A stretch of DNA of 64,000 bases from Dillenia suffruticosa (taxonomy: Eukaryota; Streptophyta; Magnoliopsida; Dilleniales; Dilleniaceae), in contig JAVTVX010000010.1 of assembly GCA_033439265.1 (NCBI GenBank), positions 682,001 to 746,000 on the forward strand, given 5' to 3'. Below, piece by piece: positions 11,223-22,382 of this stretch; position 1 is the first letter of the stretch; the number at the start of each line of letters is the position of its first letter. A program made the translations under genes and the position numbers. The notes under the pieces were generated by a model. That model did no database searches. It was not told the DNA's origin and worked only from the letters and a program-made list of their open reading frames with translations.

Positions 11223-13122
11223 TTCTTGACCTAGGTGGCACTCCTAAAGTACTCCGCCTCCTTGAAAAAGAAACCTCTAAAAATAAAAAAGAGGGAACAG
11301 TATTCCCACTGTTTCCATCTGAAGTGACCTTCTCTCCCACTCCCCCTCTACCATGAGTGAAAGGTGGAAAAATAAATAACAAAGGAAAAGAAGAAACCCA
11401 AAAAAAGAAGTAAAGAACAAAAAAGCAATAATAAACTGGTAACAGTGGAATAAAAAAAAAAAGTGAAGAAAAAGAAGGGGTGGAAAAAAAGGGAAGAAAA
11501 AAAAGGGTGGAAAAAAAGGATGGAAAAAAAAGGCAAATGGGTGAAAAAAAGGAGTAAAAAAATGATGAAGAAATACCAAAAAAAGAGAAAAAAAAGATGG
11601 GGAACGGTAGCACACTGTTCCCATCCGATGCAGCACTCCTAAAGCACTCCCCCTCTCCACAAGGTGAGGCTTTCGCCCAGATTTTTTTTCCTTTTTCTTG
11701 TATGCGTTATAATTATTGAAAGAAAATGGTGAAAAGTGAAAAAAAAAAGTAAAAAAGAAAAAGAAAAAACTAGAAAAAGTAGTAAAAAAATGGAATAGCA
11801 GAAAACGGGTACAAGGGGAACCCAAAAAAAATGAGTAAAAAAAAAAAGAGTGGTGAAATGTGAAAAAAAAAAGAAGTAAAAAAAGCAAAAAAAAAAAAAA
11901 GAAGAAAAAAATTAAGGATAAAGGATGAAAAAGAAGAAGTAAAAAAAAGAAAGAAGAAACTCTAAAAAAAGGAATAGTAACAAACTGTTTCCATCCAAGA
12001 TGGTAATTCCTCCTACCTCCCTCCTCCCCCTCCCCCTCCCCCTCCTTACTTGTTTTTTTAAAAAAGCCTTCAACGGTGTATAATTGTACATGCATACAAT
12101 TTTTTTATTTGAGAATATTTTAATAAATTAGACAATAAAAAATAGCCAAAAAAAGGAAAAGACTCGATAAAAAACCAAATTGCATCAAGAGGCATCAAGA
12201 GGAGTGATTTCCAAAAAAAGTTGTGAAAATAGTGAAACCCACAAAAAAAAGAAGTGAAAAAAAGTGGAGAGTGGAGAAAAGATAGATTAATAAGGAAAAA
12301 ATGGTGAAGGAAGAAAAAAAAAATAAAAAAGAAAAAGAAGAAAACAAAAAAAAGGAATAGTAACAAACCGGTAACATGAAAGCCAAAAAAAAGAATGAAA
12401 AAAGAGAAGGGTGGAGAGCGGAAAAAATGAGAAGTAAAATAAAAAAAAAAAGAAGAAGAATAAAAAGAGACAAAAAAAGTAAAAAAAAAAAAACGGAGAG
12501 TGAAGGGTGGGAAAAAAAAAGAAGTAAAAAAAAAAAGAAGCAAAAAAAAAGAAAAAACAAAAAAAGGAAGTAAAAAAAAGGAATAGTAACAAACCAGTAA
12601 TAATGGAATTTAAAAGAAAAAAAGTGAAAAAAAGAGGTGGAGAATGAAAAAAAAAAAGAAGAAGTAAAAAAAAAAGAAACAAAATAAAAGAAGGGTGAAT
12701 GGTGAAAAAAAAGAAAAACCCAAAAAAAAAGAAAGAAAACAGGGAACAGTAACAAACTGTTTCTATCCGAGATGGCAATCCCTCCCGCCCTTCTCTACTT
12801 CTTTTTTTATATTAGTTAAGAAAGATTAAAATTAAAATAAAATTAAAATTAAAATAAGATTAAAATTATAGAAAAAAATCTTAAAGAAAGTAAAGAGAGA
12901 GAAAAAAAAGGAGTGAACTATTGTTCTCATTCGAGGTCGTACTCCCTTCCACTCCCCCTTCCCCTCCCCCTTCCCACTTGTTTCTTATCTTAGAAGAAGA
13001 AAGAAAAAAACCTTGAAAAAAGAGAAAAAAAAAAGGGAAGGAACAGTGCGTTACTGTTCCCATCCGACGTGACACGCCCTCCCATACCACTCTCCCCACT
13101 TGTTGCTTTCTATAATAGTAAG

Positions 13123-13124
<2 letters not shown>

Positions 13125-13164
<40 letters not shown>
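13125..13164. repeat. (ATT)n microsatellite
   Basis: About 13 units of ATT/TTA inside the A-rich array, followed closely by a (TA)n run at about 13186-13206. Confidence 0.9.
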
Positions 13165-13167
<3 letters not shown>

Positions 13168-14215
13168 TAAGAAAATTAAGATAACATATATATATATATA
13201 TATATAGTGAAGAATGGAAAAAAGTATAGAAGAATAGAAGAAATGAAAAAAAGAAATAAAAAAAAAAAAGAATAGTAGTAAACCGGTGATAGTAGAATCC
13301 CAAAAAAAGGAATGAAAAAAAGGAGCGTGAAGGGTGAAAGAAAAAAAAAGAAGAAACCCAAAGCCAGTAAAAAAAAGGGAGGAAGGGTGAAGGGCGAAAA
13401 AAAAGTAAAAAAGGAAAAAGAAACCCCAGAAAAGGAATAAAAAAAGTGAAAATAGTAGTCAACCGTTCCCATTCGAGGTGACATTCTCTCCCACTCCCCT
13501 CTCCTCATGGTGAAGGGTGGGAGAAAAAAGAAAAAAAAAAAGAAGAAACCCAAAAAAAGAAATTAAAAAAAAAGAAATAGTAACAAACCGATAACATGAA
13601 ACCCAAAAAAATGGAGTGAAAAAAAAGTAAAAAAAAAAAAAGAAGGGTAAATGATGAAAAAAAGAAGGAAAAAAGGGTAAATGTGTAAAAAAAAGAAGTA
13701 AAAAAATATGAATAATAGTAAATCGTTAACAGTGAACCTTAAAATAAAATGAGTGAAAAATAGAAGGGTAAATGGTGAAAAAAAAAAGGAAAAAACCAAA
13801 AAAAAAATAAAAAGAAAAAAAAGGGAAGGGTGAAGAGTAAAAAAAGGGAAGTAAAAAAAAAGAAAAAAAAAAGGGTAAATGGGTGAAAAAAGAAGTAAAA
13901 AAAAAACAGTAACAAACTGGTAATCGTGGAATCCAAAAAAAGAGAGTGAAAAAAATGAAGGGTGAACGGTGAAAAAAAAAAAAGAAGTAAAAAAAAGGAA
14001 AAAGAAGAAACCCAAAAAAGTAAAAAAAAAAAAAAAAAGGAATGGGAAAAGGTGAAAAAAAAAAGGATAAATGGGTAAAAAAAAAGTAAAAAAGAAAAAG
14101 CAAAAGAAACCCAAAAAAAGAAAAAAAAAAAAAAAAAGGATGAACAGTAACGAATTGTTCATTACCGAGGTCGTAAAGCCTCACACACACTCTCCCTCCC
14201 TTGTTCTTTTCTGTT

Positions 14216-14743
14216 GTAGTAAGATATAAACCCTTTTGAATTTTAAGAGATCATATGTGAAATTATCGAGCACAGTGTAATACTTGCACGTCTCATGTTT
14301 CAATTTATCGTTACTTTTCAACTTATACCCAACACAGCATACGTACATATATATATATATATATCTATATGTGCGCGGGTATTTGGACCTTGGGTGGGAC
14401 CGACTTGTTCCTTGCTCCAACCAACATACATGCAACCTGATGCGACTAGAGAGATTATGCTCAGTTTCTTCAAATTTCTGCACAAAACAAGTACGTTTCA
14501 CCAACAAATTCACTGATTTCATCAAATGGGTTGTTGACTTTTTTTGGGTGTTTAGAACATCACTCACAATTTCTCCATAGTAACAAAATCAAATTAATAC
14601 CCCCAATAAAAATACAAATAAGGAAACAAATCTCAGCCCGCATAAACATTAAATCCAATAAAAAAAAAACCCAACAACAACAACAAGGCTTGAACATAGA
14701 ATTAGAAGGCTTTCGTTCCAACAAAGTATGACCAGAGATAGAA
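14216..14743. other. Intergenic, no gene seen
   Basis: Downstream flank of the DUF538 gene on its 3' side. Contains a short (TA)n run near 14348 and a CAA-rich stretch near 14671. Open frames here are not convincing. Confidence 0.4.
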
Positions 14744-15259
14744 TTAGAAGGACTGAACATAAGTGGCTTCACAAGCTTTGTTCTTACAAGTGGGCACCGT
14801 CTCAAATTGATCAGCAGGCAATTTCTGAGACAAAACCCCAACAAAGAACTCAATTGAACCGCTGTCCTCATCAGCCTTCAGTCCGGTAATAGGGACCCAA
14901 ACAAACAACTTCTTAGCCTGAATCCCGACAACATCGGACACCACCCCAAAACTCAATTTCCCCTTAATTGTCTTTTCATAGTACACAAGATCATCAAACT
15001 GGACATAGCATGAGTGTTCAAGTGTGATGGTGAAGACTCCTTCATCGGCGAGGTCGTAGGCAATTACGTTGTTTGGGAGGAGACCCTTTGGGAGGCCGTA
15101 GAAGGGAAGGAGCTCGTGAACGTCTCTGGTTTGTTGGTCAGATTTTGATAGGGATGGACGAGCGGGATTGAGAATCGTACTAATTCTGATGGAAAGAGAG
15201 AGTTGGGTGAGGAGACAGAGACTAATCGCAAAGATGAGTTTCTCAATATGGGGTGCCAT
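14744..15259 (-). CDS. DUF538 secreted protein (copy 1)
   Basis: Intact single-exon gene of 171 residues. The frame extends further upstream, but the ATG at 15259 is chosen because it starts a clean signal peptide (MAPHIEKLIFAISLCLLTQL) and sits right after a CT-rich leader. The mature part has the DUF538 hallmarks: VHELLPFYGLPKGLLPNNV, a Cys-Tyr-Val core in CYVQFDDLVYYEKTIKGKL, then GIQAKKLFVWVPI and a C-terminal pair of Cys in TCKNKACEA. DUF538 is a plant family of small, probably apoplastic beta-barrel proteins; lipid or pectin-related roles have been suggested but none is settled. A second DUF538 gene lies 15 kb to the right on the same strand, so the two may be diverged tandem duplicates separated by transposons. 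Confidence 0.88.
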   Translation of the reverse strand: MAPHIEKLIFAISLCLLTQLSLSIRISTILNPARPSLSKSDQQTRDVHELLPFYGLPKGLLPNNVIAYDLADEGVFTITLEHSCYVQFDDLVYYEKTIKGKLSFGVVSDVVGIQAKKLFVWVPITGLKADEDSGSIEFFVGVLSQKLPADQFETVPTCKNKACEATYVQSF

Positions 15260-16655
15260 TAGAGAGAGAGAGAGGTGGAGTGTTGGAGTTTGAGAGGAAG
15301 AGGCCGACTTGAAGATGGAGGAAATGGTCGGGGAAGTATCTTTAGAAGGTACTAAAGGACAAAATGGGTATTTAAATTTTTGGTAAGAAGCACGAGTTGT
15401 GTCAAGAGATAAGAGGGAGCCGGTTAGCCAAAAGCCCCCAAATGTTTCAAAGACGACATGGTTTATACGCAAAAAGCAATGGCGTTTGCAAACCAATTTC
15501 AGCATTTGGATAATAAATTTGAAGTGATAATTTGATTTCCTGTTCAAGTTTACTCTTCGAAACGTAATATTTGAATTTTTATGAATATATATATTTTTAA
15601 GAAAAAAATTAGAGTTATAAATTTTAAACCCTCACAATCATTATGTTGATAAACTTGAGATTATTGATGAGATAAAGTTTAACACTCTCTTACTTAGACT
15701 AACACAAACAAGAACAATAATGTTTTTAAATGGATTTACAGAATTCTTTTAAGGAATCAAATCTTTCATATGTAAGACGCTCTTCAACATTAGTTATTAA
15801 AATACTCATTTTTTATATTAAAATTTTAAAATATCTCTCGTCAATAAGTGAAAATCTCAAATAAGGCCATCTTTAAATAAAATTCAAATCATGTCCCTTG
15901 AATTTGGAAGGACCATTGACCCTTCCTCCCCCCCCCCTGCTTGGGGGGACTTGGGAAATTTCCAGGGGTTTGGATTTATTTTATTGTTATTTTGAGGGCA
16001 CAGGAGATTTTGGATTTCTTCATAAATTTCAGTGAAAAACATAATGGCATTGTGGAATGAAATCAATCATATTAGCTTTGAATAAACTGGCATGCTTTTC
16101 AAAGATTGCATTGTATGATTTTCGAATGCCAGTTGTGAATTTGAATTTCAAAAAATCAATAAGGGCTTCCCTTGAGTCATGCACAAAGATGGGAACAATC
16201 ACCCCCCAACCTTTTTTTTTTTTTTTTTTTTCTTTGACAAATCGGTATCTAAACATATAATCTGATTAATTCGACTCAAGTTACGATTTTTCCAAATTTA
16301 AATCAAAATTTTGATTAAAAAATTTAACATTTTTCTCGCTATATTTCTATTCCATTTGACAAAAGCCGAGTCCCTTCACCACTAAACCATTTTTCACGGC
16401 CCCTTTGCCCTGGAATATATCTATGTTTTTGTAGATTTAGTTTCCTCGATAACAATAACTTTTCATATACATTACATTAATACCAATCACCACCAAAATA
16501 TGCAACAAAAGTTAGTATCAAAATCATCGAATGGGGAAAAAATATTATTAATTTCATTTGCCATTGTGAAGAATTAGTATAAGATAGAGCTGACCACTTG
16601 ACCAATTCGACCTGGACACTGCCTTGAATATGTCTTAAATCAACCTGATCAAATG
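15260..16655. other. DUF538-1 promoter region and spacer
   Basis: The leader of DUF538-1 has a GA/CT repeat at 15260-15275. Further right the DNA is AT-rich with C-run and T-run tracts (about 15930 and 16212-16231). About 16255-16350 resembles the decayed SINE-like family found elsewhere in the window. No gene seen. Confidence 0.4.
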
Positions 16656-16779
16656 TTACAACCCCAAGCGGTTGACTGGGACACTTAGGCGATTGACTGG
16701 TTGAAGCTTGAAGGTCGTTCGGTTGTTTGTGATGGTCAACCGGATGAAGCGAAAGTAAAAATAAGAGAGAATGGAAAGG
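16656..16779 (-). repeat. LTR-family sequence next to the 3' LTR-like repeat
   Basis: Begins TGTTACAACCCC, closely resembling the TGTTACAATCCC starts of the LTR copies at 57712 and 60158. It may be part of the 3' LTR that is missing from the 24104-24403 copy. Relationship inferred. Confidence 0.35.
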
Positions 16780-17074
16780 TAGATCAAAAGAGATCAGAGG
16801 GATTAAGAGAGAGAGATAGAGTGAGATAGAGCGGGAGGGAGAAAGAGAGTTACAGAGAGAGAATAAGCAGAGAGAGAAAAGGGAAGAGAGCAATTAGAAA
16901 CCAATTTATCTATTTTATACCAATTCATTTCTTATACCATTTATTTATATCTAACTAATTTTTCAACCACTTAACCACCCAACTACTAACTTTTTAACTA
17001 CTAAAACTAATTTTTGAAACTATTAAAACTATCAATTATTATATCAGTACCGGTTAGGGAAATAATGACATGTC

Positions 17075-17560
17075 TGCAAAGGTTGGTGGCTGAAGCCCGT
17101 CAAAGGCCAGCCTTGGACTCTGATAACCTACAGAAGGAAAACCAATAGAAAAGCCCTCTTTTCCATAAGAACTGTTGGAGCTCAAGGAAGAGTTCTGAAC
17201 ACTTGTTCTAAATGGTTTTGATGCATTTCTTCCATCACTTCCTGAACCATTTGTATTAATATCAGCAGACAGGGGTGCTTGATTAGCTGCAACTGAAGTT
17301 GAAAGATCCCTTTGTGAAACAATGGCTTGATTACCACTGTAAACATATGTATTTGATTGATATGCATTGGATGGAACGAGGCATTTGGATCCATAACATC
17401 TTGCTGGAGTGAGGGTGTGAATTTCGAGATGGAACCTTTTGAAAGATCACCGGAACCAAGAGTTCCAAACTTCTTTGCAGGTTCAACCGTTTTAATAGTC
17501 TTGTTTTGAGAGTCAACAATCGACAACTTCTGCATTAAATCATTAGCTTCTGCAGTAACA
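17075..17560 (-). pseudogene. Captured ECT/YTH-family (m6A reader) gene fragment
   Basis: Minus-strand frames read like the N-terminal region of plant EVOLUTIONARILY CONSERVED C-TERMINAL REGION proteins. First NDLMQKLSIVDSQNKTIK with TVEPAKK and QQDVMDPNASF; then, after a frameshift, SNAYQSNTYVYSG, a jump over the Tyr/Gly-rich part, and RDLSTSVAANQAPLSADIN, SKPFRTSVQNSSLSSNSSYG, VGYQSPRLAFDG. ECT proteins bind N6-methyladenosine through a C-terminal YTH domain, which is absent here. The piece ends in a stop at the LTR border. It looks like host sequence transduplicated into an LTR element and now non-functional. Recognition is from memory of ECT N-termini. Confidence 0.6.
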
Positions 17561-17561
17561 G

Positions 17562-17566
17562 CTTAC
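17562..17566. repeat. Left target-site duplication of Athila-like element
   Basis: CTTAC, pairing with CTTGC at 23869-23873 (one transition). Confidence 0.5.
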
Positions 17567-19045
17567 TGATAGAGTTTAAATAAGTGTAATATTTGTGATT
17601 AATTTTGTATTATTTTTGAATAAATATTACACTAATATTTATGTTTTGTGACATTTGATTTAGAATGAGACTTATTTTGAAAAATAAAGAAAAATGAGCT
17701 AAATTGGAGCAATTTTGTAAAGTATGAAAAATTGGACAGCAATACTCTTTCATTAGCACGTGGATTTCAAGAGGCAAGCAAAAAGTTTTGAAAATTTACT
17801 GCAGTAAAAATTTCCTTTCCCAGTTACACATTCAAGAGGAAATTGGAGTGGACTTGGAATATTGAAGATTTTGAAGAATTTGATTCCATTCCTAATATTT
17901 AGGAAAAGAAATTTTTAAAGATGTAAATTTGTTAGATATTATGTTTTAGGAATTTTACTTTTTACTTTTTACTTTCTTTTTATTTAGTAGTTATTAGGGT
18001 TAGAAATATTTACTTTTTACAAATAGGAAAAATCCTATATTCTTTAGGGTTTCTACTCCTATATATATAGGAGTATTCCATACTTTGGAAGAGAACCTTG
18101 GAGGAGGCAGCCGGGCAACCCCTTGGGGGCAGCACTATTCACGTCTACAGTAGCAGCCTTCAGCCGGGAGAGAAACTCTTTGTTCTTTTTTTCATTTCTT
18201 AGGAGCAATAAATCCTTTTTTATGAGTTTTCTTTTTATTATATTTTGTCTTTAATTTATTTTTCTAGTCAAAGGATTATTGAACCCTTGATGAATGATGA
18301 TTGTGAGATCTAAATGATCTTATTTACTTGATATTTATGGGTATTTATTTAATCTCTATGCTTAGTGTTTATGACCGTTTTGGGATTGTTAAATAGAGGC
18401 CTATATTTAATAACCCTAGAATATTCTACAACCATTTAAAAATAGCAAGGTTTGTGTATTTTTAATGGAGTGGTGATTGACATAATTTTATGGCCTCGCA
18501 AGCGGTAGGATTTATGTCAAGAGATTAGGTAATCTAATTTAAATAAATCCAGGTTGGAATTTACTGATTAGAATTGGGTCTCTCTAGATCGTAATGCTGT
18601 CGGAACATTAAATCCAACGAGGGTCTCTTGGGTTGTCTTTCGATTAGGGAAGTAATTAACGATGGTATCTTGATTACCGAAAAAGTACGGAGAGATTGGT
18701 CGTTTCGTGGTACTTAGCGGCTATAACCAATTTATTCGCATAATATCGAGTAATTTTTGTATCGATAATCAATCAAACATATCAAGGCGGAAATAACTCC
18801 TTTGGCTAGGTTTTATCTTAATTGACATCTTTTCCTTTGATTGATATTATCTCATCATTTTATTGTAGTTAATTTTCATTAATTTGTTTGCTTAGTTATT
18901 TTAGATTATTTCATCAAAACCCCCCATATTTTCATTTTCCTTGAAAGAGATAAATCCGCCGTTCTCTGTGGATACGACCCTACTCGCGCTATATTCGTAT
19001 TGTTTGAAGTAGGTATTTTATTTTTGATTGTTTGACGACCCACCA
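17567..19045 (+). repeat. 5' LTR of Athila-like element
   Basis: 1479 bp, TG...CA. Contains a TATATATA stretch near 18061-18068 that could serve as promoter, followed by a GC-rich transcribed leader (GCAGCCGGGCAACC). Nearly identical to 22383-23868. Confidence 0.9.
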
Positions 19046-19050
19046 AATTT

Positions 19051-19067
19051 TGGCGCCGTTGCCGGGG
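19051..19067 (+). other. Primer-binding site
   Basis: TGGCGCCGTTGCCGGGG, five bases after the 5' LTR; the form commonly found in Athila/Tat elements and usually ascribed to tRNA-Asp. Confidence 0.85.
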
Positions 19068-19192
19068 AACGGTGTTAAGTGATTTATTTCTTTTAAGTTT
19101 TGTTTCCTTTTTATTTTTGGGACTAATATTTGCAGTGAATTTATTGAAAGTTTGTCAACGACATTGAAGAGAAGGATTTTAAACATTCAGAT

Positions 19193-20278
19193 ATGGCCAG
19201 TCAAAAGATTTTAAGGGAGTTGTTATTTCCTAATTTTAATGAATATGCTTTTTGCAGTGATTTTTCTAATATTGAGACTCCCCATCAATTTGGAATATGG
19301 CAAGATGTTCCAACAAGGGTCAATGAGGTGAGTAGTTCTTCTCTTGAACATAAAATAGATTCCCTAATTTCTATTGTGGAAAGATTTGTTGTAGGACAAA
19401 TCCAAAAAGTGAAAGCATGTGGTATTTGCTCGAACATGGGGCATCCAACCGATAAGTGTCCCATTCTTTATGATGATCCATATTCGAACCCCTACAACCA
19501 AGGATGGTTGGATCAACCAAACTTCAGTTATGGAAATTGGCCACAAGAGTTCCAACAACGACCACAATACCGACCACAATTTCAATCTCAGCAACCCTCT
19601 TCAAATCAAGGTACGTTTTTAGAAGAAATTGTTAAAAGTTTGGCTAACAGCACTCAATTGTTTCAACAGGAAACCCAACGGTTACAACAGGAAAATCAAC
19701 GATTTCAACTAGAGACAAGAATCAGCATCCAAAACTTGGAAAATCAGGTGTCGCAACTGGCAACGACCATAAGTCGAATGGAGAAAAATAATGGGAAGCT
19801 AACCTCTCAAGTAGAGATTGACCTGGAAAAAAATGTGAGTGTTATGGTGGTCAAGAATGAAGGGAAACTGCAGGACAACTCATCGACAACTGAAGGAGAT
19901 AAAGAGACCGAACAAACCAAAGTATCAATATTAAATGAATCGGCCACGAAGGTAAGTGAGGAACTGAACAACTCAAATTTGAAACTAACTATCTCTTCTC
20001 CTTTTCCTGGTAGGTTGACATATTCCAAGGAACAAGATGATGAGAAGGAGATGGACTTCACTGTTCATGACTCTTTTGTGCAAAATAAATTGAATTTTGT
20101 GTTTGAAAAGAATTTTACAAATAATTTTGCACAATGGGATAAATTTTTTCAAGACAAACTCCCACATCGGAAACAATTTATGGTAGGCCATAAAGTTCTT
20201 CATTTCAATTTAAGATTGAAATTCATTCCAGGCAAGTTAAAGTCAAAATGGACCGGACCGATGTTTGAGCGAGGTTGA
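19193..20278 (+). CDS. Gag-like ORF fused to integrase tail
   Basis: 361 codons without a stop. A retroviral-type zinc knuckle CGICSNMGHPTDKC (Cys76, Cys79, His84, Cys89; CX2CX4HX4C) marks nucleocapsid. It is followed by a Gln/Asn-rich stretch and a heptad-like Gln-rich helix at about 145-195 that should form a coiled coil, then an acidic linker. The last about 35 residues (HKVLHFNLRLKFIPGKLKSK WTGPM) match the conserved extreme C-terminus of Athila-type integrase. The N-terminal part of gag looks shortened too. An internal deletion has thus joined gag to the end of pol in frame, removing every enzymatic domain. The product could at most package RNA and rely on enzymes from a full-length relative. 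Confidence 0.8.
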   Translation: MASQKILRELLFPNFNEYAFCSDFSNIETPHQFGIWQDVPTRVNEVSSSSLEHKIDSLISIVERFVVGQIQKVKACGICSNMGHPTDKCPILYDDPYSNPYNQGWLDQPNFSYGNWPQEFQQRPQYRPQFQSQQPSSNQGTFLEEIVKSLANSTQLFQQETQRLQQENQRFQLETRISIQNLENQVSQLATTISRMEKNNGKLTSQVEIDLEKNVSVMVVKNEGKLQDNSSTTEGDKETEQTKVSILNESATKVSEELNNSNLKLTISSPFPGRLTYSKEQDDEKEMDFTVHDSFVQNKLNFVFEKNFTNNFAQWDKFFQDKLPHRKQFMVGHKVLHFNLRLKFIPGKLKSKWTGPMFERG

Positions 20279-22382
20279 AAAGAAAAGATCATGTCGAGCC
20301 AAAGACATGAAACAAATGCGCTTATTGGGAGGCAACCCAATACTTTATTTATGTTTATTTTTATTTTTATTTTTGTTTATTTATTCTCATTTATGTTGAT
20401 TTGATTTAGTCTTGATCCTTGATTTAGGTTTAAAAAAAAAAAAAAAAAAAAAATTCAGAAGCGGTCGTAGAATAGGGCGTGCCCACGCCCTAACTCCTAC
20501 CCACATCTGCCCATATCACTCCCACTGGCAGACGTACTCCCACGACAGGGCGTGACCACGCTCTACGATCCGTCCACGTCTGGCCCTTCGACTATTAGAT
20601 AGACAGAATCTCACTTCATTTAGGGCGTGCCCACGCCCTAAAATCAACCCACTTCTGAAAAAAAAAAAAAAAAAAAGAGAGAGAGAGATAGAGGCGAATT
20701 TCACTTCTATTTTAACACTTGCATTTATTTATTTATTTATTTTAGGGTTTCTCTCTCTACCTTGAAGCCTCAATAATGGACCGAAATGCTTGATAATTAC
20801 GGTGTGCCCACGTCATAGCTCTTTTCTCGAGTTCGTTGGAATTGTTCCTCTATTCTACACTCTACTCTAGGGGAGTATTGTTCTCACATTTTTCTTTTAT
20901 TTGTTTGTTTTTTTCTTTTATTTTGTTTGATTTATTTATGCATTTTTTTTATCTCTCTTAACTTGAGCATACATTGAGGACAATGTATGATTTAGGTGTG
21001 GGGGGATGTTAAGTGTTTTTCTCTTTGTTTTGGTTTTTGACACTATATTTATTTTTTTTATTAGTTTAAATTTTGTTTCTTCGAAAAAAAAAAAAATTCT
21101 GAACTTTCTTTGTTGATGTATGCTATTTGGTTGGCTAAAAATATATGAAAAATGGCTTGTATCAATGGCTTTTGTGTTTGAAATGACTTCTCATGTCTTT
21201 AATAGTTTTCTTTGAATGATGAACATATAAGATTTGACACAAACCCTACTTAAAAAGTGAGGTTTTGAGCCATAAACGAGCAAATTCATTCTTTGTGCTC
21301 GAGATTATTTTTCTTGATGAGTGATTATCACACTTGGATTGCACATTCTAGAACTTGCATTGTTATACATTTCGAGACCACATATAGGATTTTATACATT
21401 GAAATGATAAAGGCACTTAGGTTTTACCCATTTTTGGCTTTCTTAAAATCCATACCCTGATTTCCTAAACCCTTAGTTACCCAATTTGAGCCTTTACCTT
21501 TTTTCTTCTTTAAAACCCACTCAATACAACACCTAGCCTTTGATTTTAGCCTTCGTTTCAAACCCTAGTACCAAAGATATATATATTTAATTGCATGATT
21601 TTGGTTTTATGTTCGCCTCAATAGGAAGATGATGATTGGAATTTTGATGTTGACATTTTCATGAAAATGATATATGTTCGAAAAAAAAGCAAGAGAAAAC
21701 AAAAAGCAAGAAAAAAAAAGAAAATGCTGAAAAAAAAAAAGAAAAAAAAGTGGTTGTGAAAAAGAAATGTTATATTTTGATTGAAAATTCATTTACACTT
21801 CAGTCATAGAAAATTGAGAAAGCATTTGATATTCTTGTATGATTGTTTGCTATTGTCTATTCATTTGAAGAGCAAGAAGTCAATTTTGTTTGTTATTTGT
21901 TGAGGCAAAGATCGATCAATGTTATAAAAAATTGTGTGGTTAGTTATATAGGGCCTTTGGTACGTTTTTAACCCTTGATATTCCCTTTTATCCTACCCTC
22001 AACCCTAGCCACGTTACAACCAAATGAAAGACCTTTAAATTGATGCATGAAATTCTAATTTTTAAGTGGTTAATGTCAATTCCAATGTGTTGATTTGAGT
22101 GTTGTTGAAATATTCTTCACCCTTTCGAGTGCATTAGAGTGATCCCTTGGAGAGGATTGTCGAATCTTGCTGTTTTGATTTCATAAGTGACTGTTGAGAC
22201 ATGTGGAGGTTGTTTTAGTGCAAAATGCTGTGAAATACTTGTTGTTTCGATTGTGTTTTTGGTTTGACTTTTATAGTAATTGTTAGCTTGGATGCTTGGA
22301 AGAAAAAAATAGGTTGGATAGTTTTAATTTTATTTTAGTTAGAGATACTTGAGGACAAGCATCATCTAGGTGTGGGGGAATT
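20279..22382 (+). other. Non-coding 3' internal region of Athila-like element
   Basis: Opens with the CGAGCCAAAGACATGAAAC / GGGAGGCAACCCAA phrase that follows pol in Athila relatives. It carries three GC-rich hairpin repeats (20475-20640), an internal polypurine-like GGTGTGGGGGGATG at about 20995, and the final polypurine tract before 22383. No env-like ORF is present. Confidence 0.7.
20474..20642 (+). repeat. Repeated AGGGCGT-GCCC-ACGCCCT hairpins
   Basis: Short perfect inverted repeats with 7-8 bp arms and a 4-nt loop near 20475-20492 and 20621-20640, with a degraded copy near 20544-20562 and a trace near 20803. Confidence 0.7.

Larger units (their letters stand above)
7262..14215. repeat. 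A-rich low-complexity array with recurring palindromic module
   Basis: Purine-rich repeats (runs of A with GAAG, GTAAAA and GGGTGAA) are punctuated by about 12 copies of a module: an inverted repeat GGAACAGT-n5-ACTGTTCC, then a CATCCGAGGTGGCA-like stretch and a C-rich CCCTCCCACTCCCC tail. Copies start near 7383, 7909, 7992, 11223 (split), 11293, 11599, 11971, 12742, 12911, 13039, 13450 and 14139. A smaller motif around AGTAACAAACCGGTAA recurs between them (for example near 7505, 8120, 12358, 12585, 13906). A longer shared block (CACAAGGTG...) opens the array at about 7266 and recurs at about 11655. The Phe-rich open frames here, such as 7319-8440 and 11277-12095, are artefacts of T-rich minus-strand sequence. 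The array is interrupted by the solo LTR at 8460-11222. Confidence 0.8.

Noticed and set aside
11218..14190. More Phe-rich minus frames and a Lys-rich plus frame (12376-12573)
   Set aside because: Same artefact of the A-rich array.
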